Shown here piece after piece: positions 7,136 through 13,761 of a stretch of 16,980 nt of DNA. The notes under the pieces are model-generated. The model was not told the origin of the DNA, made no database searches, and saw only the letters and a program-made list of their open reading frames with translations. The DNA is taken from assembly GCA_003550945.1 (NCBI GenBank), contig PULL01000066.1:1-16980 (forward strand). Direction: 5' to 3'. The DNA comes from Thioalkalivibrio sp. GTDB lineage: Bacteria; Pseudomonadota; Gammaproteobacteria; Ectothiorhodospirales; Ectothiorhodospiraceae. A program made the translations under genes and the position numbers. How positions within the stretch are numbered: position 1 is the stretch's first letter; every line of letters starts with the position of its first letter.

Positions 7136-7836
7136 CAGCCGTCCCCCTGCGTACTCTCCAGCAGACGCTGCCCCGCATGCTCGAGCCGCTCGATCACGTG
7201 GTCCCAGCGTTCCTGCGTCACGTAGTGCATCAGAACCCGCCCGCGGCCGGTAGGCATCATGATCGCGACGCCATGCGCCGGATACAGCCAGTAGTTCTGA
7301 TCGTCGCCGATTTGCAGGAAGCCGGCAGGTTCTCCGAACCGCTCGCGCACCTGCTCCGGGTTCCAGCGGGCGCGCGGGATGTAACTCATCTCCACGACCG
7401 CGGCATCGCCAAGCGCCCGCAGGGCATCGTCACTGAGACCGTAGCGCCGCGCGCCGCTGGGCATCGGGCGGTCGGAGGTGCGCTCCTGCCAAACGAATTC
7501 CATGCCGGCTTCGTCCAACCCCGGCACCAGCACCAGGTTGGCCTCGAACGGCGGGATCCGCGCGTTGGCGTAAAAGGCCTCCACGGCCCGGGTGCCATCC
7601 GGTTCCACGAACAGCCGGATGTCCGGCACCGGAAGGCGGCCCGCAAGCTCCCGCAGGGTCGTCCGGCCGAGTTCGATGCCCAGGACCCGCGTCCGGTCCT
7701 CGGAAAGCACCTCGATCTGCCAGGGCAGGTTCTCGAAACGCTGCGTCTGGGTGCGGTCGGAGCTCAGGAACACCCCGATCAGCACGAATACCAGCAGCAA
7801 GCCCAGCAAACCCCAGAGCCAACTTCGGAAACTCAT
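7135..7836 (-). CDS. Hypothetical membrane-anchored protein
   Basis: I do not recognise this 233-residue protein. Residues 6-24 form one strongly hydrophobic segment (WLWGLLGLLLVFVLIGVFL) after a short positively charged start, which suggests an N-terminal anchor with the rest in the periplasm. The remainder is soluble, mixed alpha/beta, with no cysteines or metal motifs. Short blocks such as LRELAGRLP, VRERFGEPAGFL and DDQNYWLYPAHGVAIM could be repeats of a binding domain, but this is not clear. GGAGG four bases upstream favours the ATG at 7834-7836 over the GTG one codon before. It precedes ycgN with a one-base TGATG overlap. Confidence 0.82.
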   Translation of the reverse strand: MSFRSWLWGLLGLLLVFVLIGVFLSSDRTQTQRFENLPWQIEVLSEDRTRVLGIELGRTTLRELAGRLPVPDIRLFVEPDGTRAVEAFYANARIPPFEANLVLVPGLDEAGMEFVWQERTSDRPMPSGARRYGLSDDALRALGDAAVVEMSYIPRARWNPEQVRERFGEPAGFLQIGDDQNYWLYPAHGVAIMMPTGRGRVLMHYVTQERWDHVIERLEHAGQRLLESTQGDG

Positions 7837-7919
7837 CACACCTCCAGGAAGAGACCCTCACCGACAGCCCGTCCCAGGCGGCAGGCCTGCTCCGTCATGC
7901 TTCACGGGGACGGTAGGCG

Positions 7920-7928
7920 AGTATACCA
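7920..7928 (-). promoter_or_regulatory. Extended -10 promoter for the anchored protein–ycgN pair
   Basis: The minus strand reads TGGTATACT: a TGn extension followed by TATACT, 5/6 to the consensus -10. Extended -10 promoters need little -35 sequence, and none is clear here. The start of transcription would be near 7913, leaving a leader of roughly 75 bases. It stands out in a very GC-rich stretch. Confidence 0.45.
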
Positions 7929-8067
7929 ATACGCCCCGTGCCGGCAGGACCCGGAAGATCTCCGCCGCGCCCGACGTCTTGTATCATTGTGTACGCCGCC
8001 CCCCGGACAGACCATCCTTGCAGCCCGATGGAGTCGTCCCGCTCGTGGGAAAGCGGTACGAACCCGC

Positions 8068-8146
8068 CCCCCCGATTTCGGGGGAAGGCTGGGGTGGGCA
8101 CGCGGCGCCAGTGCCGGCCCTCACCGCCCTCCCGCAGGCGGGAGAG
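8068..8146 (+). repeat. Dispersed intergenic repeat, copy 2
   Basis: The element has the same order as copy 1 (241-322) and the same orientation: a left hairpin (CCCCCGA...TCGGGGG), the core with GGCTGGGGTGGGC and GGCGCC, and a right hairpin CTCCCGCAGGCGGGAG (8129-8144). The core matches 36 of 42 bases; the spacing between core and right hairpin differs by four bases. It lies in the leader of the metallo-hydrolase gene, about 55 bp before the ATG. Confidence 0.7.
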
Positions 8147-8202
8147 TGCGTGCACACAAGCGGGATCTTCACGTTCACGACCTGTCTCACGGAGCCATCA
8201 GC

Positions 8203-9234
8203 ATGCCGTCTTTCTCACCCCGTATGTCCCGCCGCCGCTTCCTGCAAATCGGCGCCGGATCGCTCGCCACGGCCGGTGTCATCGCGACAGCGCCGCAGAT
8301 CACCGCTTTCGCGTCCGACCTCAACGACTTCCTGAAAGGGCCTCCGGTTGACGACATCCCGCCCGTGCAACTGAGTGAAAACGTGTGGATGATCCACGCC
8401 GAGGAGGTTTTCCCGACCCCACAGAACCGGGGCATGATGTGCAACATCACCTTCGTGGTCACCGACGCCGGCGTGGTGATTCTGGACAGCGGGGGCTCGC
8501 TGCAGATCGGCGAAATGGCGATCCGCATGATCCGCACCGTCACCGAGAAGCCGGTCGTCGCGATTTTCATCTCGCATTACCACGGTGACCACTGGCTGGG
8601 TAACCACGCCTTCGTGAACGAATACGGGGCGGACCTCCCGATCTACGCCCATCCGCACACGATCGCCGAAATCGAAGGCGTACAGGGCGACCTGTGGCGC
8701 AGCCTGATGGAGCGCTGGACCGAGGGTGCCACAATGGGTACCCGGGTGATCGCCCCCAACCACGAAATGCAACACGGTGACGAGTTCCGGTTCGGCAACG
8801 TGCTGCTGCGGATGCACCATTATGGCGTCGCGCACACGCCGAGCGACATTAGCATGGAGGTCGTGAACGACCGTTTGACCTACGTGGGCGACGTGGCGAT
8901 GGAGCGGCGGATCGCAAACATGGACGACGGCTCGTTCCAGGGTTCCATCGACTACATCGATGCCCTGAAAGCCGAGGCGGGTTCCGAACTCTGGGTGCCG
9001 GGCCACGGGCGCCCGACCGACGACCTGATGGCGTGGAACCGCGAACTGTTCGCCGGCATTTACGAGAACTGCGTAGAGGCGGTGGAGAACATGGAGGACA
9101 TGGCGAGCGCGCGCGCCCGCGTGATGGCCGACCCGCGCGTGGCCGACAAGGCCGAGGAAACCCGCGGTTTTGAGGCTAACATCGGTCGTTACATCAGCCT
9201 CGCCTATCTCGAGGCCGAGATGGCGGCCTTCTGA
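8203..9234 (+). CDS. Tat-exported MBL-fold metallohydrolase
   Basis: The 343-residue product begins with a twin-arginine signal: SRRRFLQ (9-15), a moderately hydrophobic stretch, and a likely signal peptidase site after AFA (35-37). The mature part has the metallo-beta-lactamase fold: HYHGDH (125-130), His211 in AHTPSD, Asp230 in YVGD and His268 in PGHG, so both zinc sites look complete. It should fold in the cytoplasm and act in the periplasm. The layout recalls SoxH-like and quinoprotein-associated hydrolases, but the substrate is unknown. GGAG lies eight bases before the ATG; an in-frame ATG at 8224 is an alternative. The WYL regulator follows 49 bp downstream on the same strand. Confidence 0.9.
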   Translation: MPSFSPRMSRRRFLQIGAGSLATAGVIATAPQITAFASDLNDFLKGPPVDDIPPVQLSENVWMIHAEEVFPTPQNRGMMCNITFVVTDAGVVILDSGGSLQIGEMAIRMIRTVTEKPVVAIFISHYHGDHWLGNHAFVNEYGADLPIYAHPHTIAEIEGVQGDLWRSLMERWTEGATMGTRVIAPNHEMQHGDEFRFGNVLLRMHHYGVAHTPSDISMEVVNDRLTYVGDVAMERRIANMDDGSFQGSIDYIDALKAEAGSELWVPGHGRPTDDLMAWNRELFAGIYENCVEAVENMEDMASARARVMADPRVADKAEETRGFEANIGRYISLAYLEAEMAAF

Positions 9235-9283
9235 TCGAGCCGGGGGTCTTCCGTCGGGGCAAAGGCCGCGAGGACCCGAACCC

Positions 9284-10258
9284 ATGAACCGCGCCGACCG
9301 GCTGTTTCACCTGCACGGAATCCTGCGCGCCGCGCGCCACCCGGTGCCTTTCGACGTGCTACGCGAGAAGCTCGAAGTCTCCGCCGCCACGCTGAAGCGT
9401 GACATCCGCCACCTGCGCGACCACATGGAGGCGCCGATCCTTTACGACCGGCGCCAAAACGGCTACCGCTACGACCCGAATGCCCCGGAATTCGAACTCC
9501 CCGGCATCTGGTTCAACGAAACCGAACTGCACGCGCTGCTCGCAATGCAGCAGCTTCTCGATAGCGTGCAGCCGGGGCTGCTGGGTACCTCGATCGGACC
9601 GCTGAAGGCCAAGGTCGGGAAACTCCTGGGCGAGGGCGGGCAGCGCGCGGAACTGGTCGCAAGTCGGGTGTCCCTGCAACCGATGGCGCTGCGGCGCGCG
9701 AATTCCGACGTCTTCGGACAGGTATCCGGGGCCGTGTTCGACCAGCAACCGCTGACGATCACCTACCACGGGCGCGAACGCGACACGCGCGGCTCACGCA
9801 CCGTCCACCCGTATCGCCTGCTGCACTACCGGGACAACTGGTACGTGATCGCCCACTGCGACCAGGCGGGAGCCCTGCGCACCTTTGCGCTGGACCGAAT
9901 CCGGCAGGCCCAACCTGCAGCGGCGGACTTCCGCGGCTGCGACGAACGGGATCTGAATCATCACATCGGTGCGGGCTTCGGCATCTTCACCGGCGCGGCC
10001 CGCGCCTGGGCGGTGCTGCGGTTCACCGCCGAACGCGCCCGCTGGGTCGCGGACGAACATTGGCATCCAGACCAGATCGGACGTTGGGTGGATAACGCCT
10101 ACGAATTGCAGGTCCCCTACTCCGACCCCCGCGAACTGGCGATGGACATCCTCAAGTACGGGCCGGACGTGGAGGTGATCGCGCCAACCGATCTGCGCCG
10201 TCTGGTCGCGGAAAAGCTGCGCGCGGCTCTCAGGCGCTACCCGGAGCCTTCGGCCTGA
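9284..10258 (+). CDS. WYL-domain transcriptional regulator
   Basis: The 324-residue product has an N-terminal helix-turn-helix (about 1-60, with SAATLKRDIRHLRD as recognition helix and GYRYD as wing), then the WYL domain (about 140-215) with HPYRLLHYRDNWYVIAHC (175-192) and RTFALDRI, and a C-terminal WCX-like region ending in LRAALRRY. WYL regulators sense ligands, often nucleic-acid related, and control defence, CRISPR and DNA-damage genes in several bacteria; others are general regulators. GAGGA lies nine bases before the ATG. It stands 49 bp after the metallo-hydrolase and 88 bp before the HIRAN gene, so it may control either side. Confidence 0.93.
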   Translation: MNRADRLFHLHGILRAARHPVPFDVLREKLEVSAATLKRDIRHLRDHMEAPILYDRRQNGYRYDPNAPEFELPGIWFNETELHALLAMQQLLDSVQPGLLGTSIGPLKAKVGKLLGEGGQRAELVASRVSLQPMALRRANSDVFGQVSGAVFDQQPLTITYHGRERDTRGSRTVHPYRLLHYRDNWYVIAHCDQAGALRTFALDRIRQAQPAAADFRGCDERDLNHHIGAGFGIFTGAARAWAVLRFTAERARWVADEHWHPDQIGRWVDNAYELQVPYSDPRELAMDILKYGPDVEVIAPTDLRRLVAEKLRAALRRYPEPSA

Positions 10259-10311
10259 AAAAAATCTCGCCCAGCGGAGCAAAGGATCACTCTGTGAGCC
10301 ACCACCGGGGA

Positions 10312-10317
10312 TATAAA
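10312..10317 (+). promoter_or_regulatory. Possible -10 box before the HIRAN gene
   Basis: The 88-bp gap after the WYL gene contains TATAAA 29 bases before the HIRAN ATG, in an otherwise GC-rich context. No good -35 hexamer is present 16-18 bases upstream, so any activity may depend on an activator such as the adjacent WYL protein (inference). Confidence 0.25.
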
Positions 10318-10346
10318 GGAGGCAGGCCCACTTCGAGGAATCCCCG

Positions 10347-10745
10347 ATGAAAGTCCACCTCCCCCCCGTGCAGGCCCGGCGCATTCCGTTGCTCTCAGGA
10401 CATCGCCGCCCGCCGAGACCCGCCGGCGTCGGCCGGGTAACGTATCTCCAGCGGCTGCCACTGGCTGGCTTCGAACACCACGAGGCCGCCCGGCTCTGGC
10501 GCTACCTGCGCACCGGCCAGGCGCTGCAATTGAGCCGCGAACATACCAACCCGGCGGACGCACGTGCGGTGAGGATCAGCTGGCTGGGCGAGCAGCTCGG
10601 CTACCTGCCGCGCTGCTCCAACTCCCTCGCCTCAGACCTGCTCGATCAGGGCGTCGAGGTCATTGCGCGCATCCACACCTTGCGCGAAACCGACGACCCA
10701 TGGGCCAGGATCGACCTGGACCTCTATCTGACGAACAGTCGGTAG
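10347..10745 (+). CDS. Stand-alone HIRAN-domain protein
   Basis: The 132-residue product is almost entirely one HIRAN domain (about 27-125). The marks are LSREHTNPADARAV (62-75; the family's L-x-R-E-x-x-N-x-x-D core) and LGYLPR (84-89) followed by the SLASDLLDQG helix. HIRAN domains bind DNA or RNA ends; in human HLTF the domain grips single-stranded 3' ends at stalled forks. Small single-domain versions in bacteria are predicted to act in DNA repair or defence. The N-terminal 26 residues are basic and proline-rich. GAGG lies eight bases before the ATG. It converges with csoS1D, with 24 bp between stops. Confidence 0.87.
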   Translation: MKVHLPPVQARRIPLLSGHRRPPRPAGVGRVTYLQRLPLAGFEHHEAARLWRYLRTGQALQLSREHTNPADARAVRISWLGEQLGYLPRCSNSLASDLLDQGVEVIARIHTLRETDDPWARIDLDLYLTNSR

Positions 10746-10769
10746 CCGGGGGCCTGCGGGGCAGCAGTG

Positions 10770-11402
10770 TCAGGTCGCGTTGCGGTTCAGTCGGTCCACC
10801 GCGTCCATCGCGGCGCGGGCGGCGGCGTCGATGTCGCCCTCGCGTCCGGCGAGGGTCAGACGGCCGAACGCGCCCACCGCGTGCGCCTCGCACAGGGTGA
10901 TGTTGGACGCCTTTTCGGCCTCGTTGGCAGCGTAGATGATGTAGCCCGCCGGCTCGGTCTCGAGTATGAAAATACTCTGGCCGGCAAGCACCATCGAGCC
11001 CTTGCGGTTCTGGCGGTTGATCAGCACCGCGTGGTCGGGATTGATGCCGCGAATGATCTCGTTCCAGGCCACCCGGCAGTGCTTGCGCGAAGACACTGCG
11101 GCCCGCATCCACTGCAGCACGACGTCGGACGCTTCCTGCACACTGGAATGATCCCGATGATGGATGTTCATCGATCCGAACGCGCGCTCGATCACCTGAC
11201 CTCCGAGATGCACCGGGGCAGCCTTCAGCGCGATATCGGTCAGCCGGTGGATGGCCATGCCCGGCTCCACCTCCAGCCAGAGGCAGGAATCGCCCGGCTT
11301 TGGCAGAAACCCCTGCGACACCGTCGCCATATACGACGCGAGTTGCGGCTGCAACGCGTCGATATGCACGTACGTGCGCAATGAGATCTGGGGCGCGTCC
11401 AT
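10770..11402 (-). CDS. csoS1D: Carboxysome shell protein CsoS1D (tandem BMC domains)
   Basis: The 210-residue product has two fused BMC domains (about 8-100 and 108-205). Marks are [22 protein letters not shown] (first domain), IERAFGS, and in the second domain [42 protein letters not shown] and [14 protein letters not shown]. This matches CsoS1D of alpha-carboxysomes, a pseudohexameric shell tile with a large gated pore; the gate pair Glu-Arg corresponds to Glu72-Arg73. It should help metabolites cross the shell around RuBisCO. An in-frame ATG at 11456 would add 18 residues but has no ribosome site; AAGGA lies 12 bases before the chosen ATG. No other carboxysome, RuBisCO or carbonic anhydrase gene is in the window. 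Confidence 0.93.
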   Translation of the reverse strand: MDAPQISLRTYVHIDALQPQLASYMATVSQGFLPKPGDSCLWLEVEPGMAIHRLTDIALKAAPVHLGGQVIERAFGSMNIHHRDHSSVQEASDVVLQWMRAAVSSRKHCRVAWNEIIRGINPDHAVLINRQNRKGSMVLAGQSIFILETEPAGYIIYAANEAEKASNITLCEAHAVGAFGRLTLAGREGDIDAAARAAMDAVDRLNRNAT

Positions 11403-11806
11403 CGAAACAGCCGGTCCTTTTTGCCTTCCTGCAGAGAGTCCCGAAAAACCGTACATGACTGGGCGGGGCGGCTGGCCCCAGTTGAAAAAGCTCGCGCCGC
11501 ACTGGCCTGCTCCGGCCGCATTCCGCTCGGTCGCGGCGCGCGATGATAACGTGTTCGCCGCGCGGAGGCACTCTTGCGAACCGCGCCCTCCCGAGCCGCC
11601 AGTCGATCATCGACCGCGGGCGCGCGTCCGCGCCGGGTATCCGTACCCGAAGCTGAAAACCGTACGGCAAGAGGTGAATGCTACCACGGCACGTACGGCA
11701 GGAACGCTGCAGGTCCGCGCCCTGCGCAATCCACACTTTCGCGCGGTGTTCGCCGGCGGCGGTCTGTGTTACCCATTGGGGCCCTTCGCAACCTTCGGAA
11801 ACCGCC
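11403..11806. other. Divergent region between csoS1D and the XPF-like gene (404 bp)
   Basis: This is the shared upstream space of csoS1D and the nuclease gene. The minus strand reads TATCAT at 11543-11548, about 140 bases before csoS1D, as a weak -10 candidate. Toward the nuclease, the 9-mer CGTACGGCA occurs twice (11661-11669 and 11692-11700), 31 bases apart. Open frames here have no recognisable protein character and lack ribosome sites. Confidence 0.5.
11661..11700. promoter_or_regulatory. Direct repeat CGTACGGCA, possible operator
   Basis: Two identical copies of CGTACGGCA begin 31 bases apart, close to three turns of the helix, about 105-145 bases upstream of the XPF-like start. Same-face direct repeats are typical of binding sites for a dimer or tandem regulator. 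With only two copies, chance cannot be ruled out. Confidence 0.25.
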
Positions 11807-12445
11807 ATGAACGCACCAGAACTGAACATTCGCGTGGACACCCGGGAAAAGGGCCGGATCATCAAGCGCCTGGAGGGGCTGACCGGGGTGACCCTCGACT
11901 TCGTCGAAATGGACGTGGGCGATTACCTGCTGCCCGGCGACGTGATCGTCGAGCGGAAATCGGCCACCGACCTGATCCTGAGCGTGGTCGACCGGAGCCT
12001 GTGGGATAAGGTCGCGAAGCTGAAGAGCCAGCACTCCCGCGTGGTCTACATCGTCGAGGGCGACCTCTACGCGGCGCGTTTTCACCAGCAGGCGCTGGAC
12101 ATCCACCGCGCACTGGCCTCGATGGTGGTCGGCCACGGGGTCTCCATCCTCCCAAGCCCGGATGCCGACAACAGCGGCATGCTGATCTACCTGCTCGGGC
12201 TGGCATCGGCGCAGGGCAACGCGGCCGCCGAGCGCCCCGGAAAGCCGACGATCCGCCGCGACGCCCAGCTGTATCTGCTGGCTGCCCTGCCCGGCATTGA
12301 CCCGGACCGTGCAGAGGCGCTTTTGCGGCACTTTGGTTCCGCGCGCAAGGTGCTCGCTGCGGACGCGGACGCGCTGGCGGCGGTCGACGGCATGGATGCG
12401 GAACGCGCAGCCCGCATTGCCGAAGTACTGGAGTACGGCAGCTGA
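11807..12445 (+). CDS. XPF/ERCC4-type structure-specific nuclease with tandem HhH
   Basis: The 212-residue product has an ERCC4 nuclease domain (about 7-135) with VDTREK (10-15), then the full active-site signature GD-x9-ERK-x3-D (Gly38-Asp39, Glu49-Arg50-Lys51, Asp55), and a C-terminal tandem helix-hairpin-helix (about 150-210; LPGIDPDRAEALLRHFGS and AAVDGMDAERAARI). This is the layout of archaeal short XPF and of the nuclease half of Hef/XPF/MUS81, which cut branched DNA as dimers; no helicase is attached. The frame is open upstream, but homology begins at this ATG. The upstream ribosome site is weak (GGAA). It diverges from csoS1D and converges with lrgB. Confidence 0.9.
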   Translation: MNAPELNIRVDTREKGRIIKRLEGLTGVTLDFVEMDVGDYLLPGDVIVERKSATDLILSVVDRSLWDKVAKLKSQHSRVVYIVEGDLYAARFHQQALDIHRALASMVVGHGVSILPSPDADNSGMLIYLLGLASAQGNAAAERPGKPTIRRDAQLYLLAALPGIDPDRAEALLRHFGSARKVLAADADALAAVDGMDAERAARIAEVLEYGS

Positions 12446-12460
12446 CGAGGCGTCGGGCCG

Positions 12461-12497
12461 GTAGGGCCGAAGAGCGCAGCGTCATCCGCCGCCCAAC
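12461..12497. repeat. Degenerate palindromic intergenic repeat
   Basis: The segment between the XPF-like gene and lrgB reads GTAGGGCCGAAGAGCGCAGC then GTCATCCGCCGCCC, which resembles a common proteobacterial palindromic repeat (GTAGGGCGGAT...AGCGCAGC...ATCCGCC). The arms are imperfect here. It is in a convergent 162-bp gap; the rest of the gap shows no other feature. The match to the general repeat type is from memory, not a search. Confidence 0.35.
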
Positions 12498-12607
12498 CTC
12501 CGCGCGGCCCCGGCGACTGCCGGAGCCCTGCTGCTGTATGGAGGATCACGGCCTTCAGCCGCTTACGCCCTCCACTGCGTCCATGGCGATGGGTCGGGCG
12601 CCGAAAG

Positions 12608-13342
12608 TCAGATCCAGCCGACCAGCAGCGGCACCAGCAGAGCGGTCAGCAGCGCGTTCAGCGCCATTGCGATGCCGGCGAAGGTACCCGCGAGCTGGTT
12701 CACCTGGAACGCGCGGGCCGCGCCGATCCCGTGCGACGCAACACCCACCGCGAACCCCCGGGCTGCCCAGTCGGTCACCTTCAGCGCATTCAGCAGCGGC
12801 GTCACGATCATCGCGCCGATGATCCCGGTGATGATCACCAGTGTCGCCGTCAGCGAGGCGAGGCCGCCGATGCCCTCGGCAATGCCCATCGCGATCGGCG
12901 TCGTCGCCGACTTCGGCGCCAGTGAGAGCAGGGTCTCGCGGCTGCCGCCGAGCGCGGCCGCGACCGCGACCGCGGAGACCACCGCGGTCACCGACCCGGC
13001 CAGCAGCGCCGCGAGCATCGGCACCAGCAGGCGCCGCACGCGGTTGAAGTTCCGGTACAGCGGCACCGCCAGCAGCACGGTCGCGGGACCGAGCAGGAAG
13101 TGCACGAACTGGGCGCCGTCGAAATAGGTTGCGTAGCTCGTCCCGGTGACCACCAGCACTGCGACCAGCAGTGCGATCGCCACCGCAACCGAATTCACCA
13201 GCGGCGACCCGCCCGCCGCGCGGTGCAGCGCGTGCCCGATCGCATAGGCCGCAAGTGTGGCCGTCAGCCAGAGCAGCGGCTCTTGCTGGAGGTAGACCCA
13301 CAGCAGGTCCAGATGGTCCGCGGCTTCCACCGGGGCGCTCAC
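12608..13342 (-). CDS. lrgB: LrgB/CidB-family membrane protein
   Basis: The 244-residue product is a polytopic inner-membrane protein with about seven hydrophobic segments and the LrgB-family block LAPKSATTPIAMGIAEGIGG (conserved K-S-x-T-T-P-I-A) and GVASHGIGAARAF. LrgAB/CidAB proteins are linked to murein hydrolase control and, in several species, to export or uptake of pyruvate or glycolate. The frame is open upstream inside lrgA, but GTG at 13340-13342 overlaps the lrgA stop as GTGA and has GGAG eight bases before, so I start there. A photorespiratory glycolate role, as for the plant homologue PLGG1, would suit a carbon-fixing host but is inference. Confidence 0.92.
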   Translation of the reverse strand: MSAPVEAADHLDLLWVYLQQEPLLWLTATLAAYAIGHALHRAAGGSPLVNSVAVAIALLVAVLVVTGTSYATYFDGAQFVHFLLGPATVLLAVPLYRNFNRVRRLLVPMLAALLAGSVTAVVSAVAVAAALGGSRETLLSLAPKSATTPIAMGIAEGIGGLASLTATLVIITGIIGAMIVTPLLNALKVTDWAARGFAVGVASHGIGAARAFQVNQLAGTFAGIAMALNALLTALLVPLLVGWI

Positions 13343-13704
13343 GGCTGCTGCTCCGTTTCCTGGAGCCCCATCCTGCGCATCACCCAGAAAAAGACCAGCG
13401 CGGTGACCGCAATCGTCAGCGCCGTGGACACGAACAGTCCGACCAGCAGCGGTAGCCACTCCGCCTTGATGCGCGCGACGTGCAGCATCACCCCCACTCC
13501 CGCCGGCACGAACAACAACGAGAGGTGGGAGAGCAGCACGCCCGCCACCGCGTTCAGTTCGTCGGGTACCTCACGCAGCGCGGCAAGCGCAGCCAGCATC
13601 AACAATGTGCCCAGAACCGGGCCCGGTATCGGGACTCCCGCTGCGCGGACGATGACTTCACCGAGCAACTGACAGACCAGCAAGGCAAGGATCGCGTGGA
13701 CCAT
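13339..13704 (-). CDS. lrgA: LrgA/CidA-family holin-like protein
   Basis: The 121-residue product has four hydrophobic segments and the family marks LLGEVIVRAAGVPIPGPVLG (about 13-32) and LLFVPAGVGVM (63-73). It forms the first half of an lrgAB operon and probably works with LrgB in one membrane complex. GGAG lies eight bases before the ATG. A weak -10 (TAAAGT, minus strand, 13744-13749) is the only promoter hint. A palindromic element lies 60-140 bp upstream. Confidence 0.93.
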   Translation of the reverse strand: MVHAILALLVCQLLGEVIVRAAGVPIPGPVLGTLLMLAALAALREVPDELNAVAGVLLSHLSLLFVPAGVGVMLHVARIKAEWLPLLVGLFVSTALTIAVTALVFFWVMRRMGLQETEQQP

Positions 13705-13761
13705 GGTCGGGCTCCTGCGGAATCGACACGGGACAGGCTGCGCACTTTAGCGCGAAAATGC

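Larger units (their letters stand above)
7837..8202. other. Divergent intergenic region (366 bp)
   Basis: This gap separates the minus-strand anchored protein from the plus-strand metallo-hydrolase. It holds an extended -10 promoter for the minus-strand gene (7920-7928), the second copy of the dispersed repeat (8068-8146), and the GGAG (8191-8194) of the hydrolase gene. A forward TATCAT at 7982-7987 could be a -10 box, but no -35 fits. No open frame here resembles a protein. Confidence 0.6.

Noticed and set aside
7982..7987. TATCAT as a -10 box for the metallo-hydrolase gene
   Set aside because: No -35 at 16-18 bases and over 200 bases to the gene; the same hexamer also appears near other starts without support.
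8215..9285. A 356-codon minus-strand frame opposite the metallo-hydrolase
   Set aside because: It mirrors the hydrolase codons in the complement strand; no motif and no plausible start signal were found.
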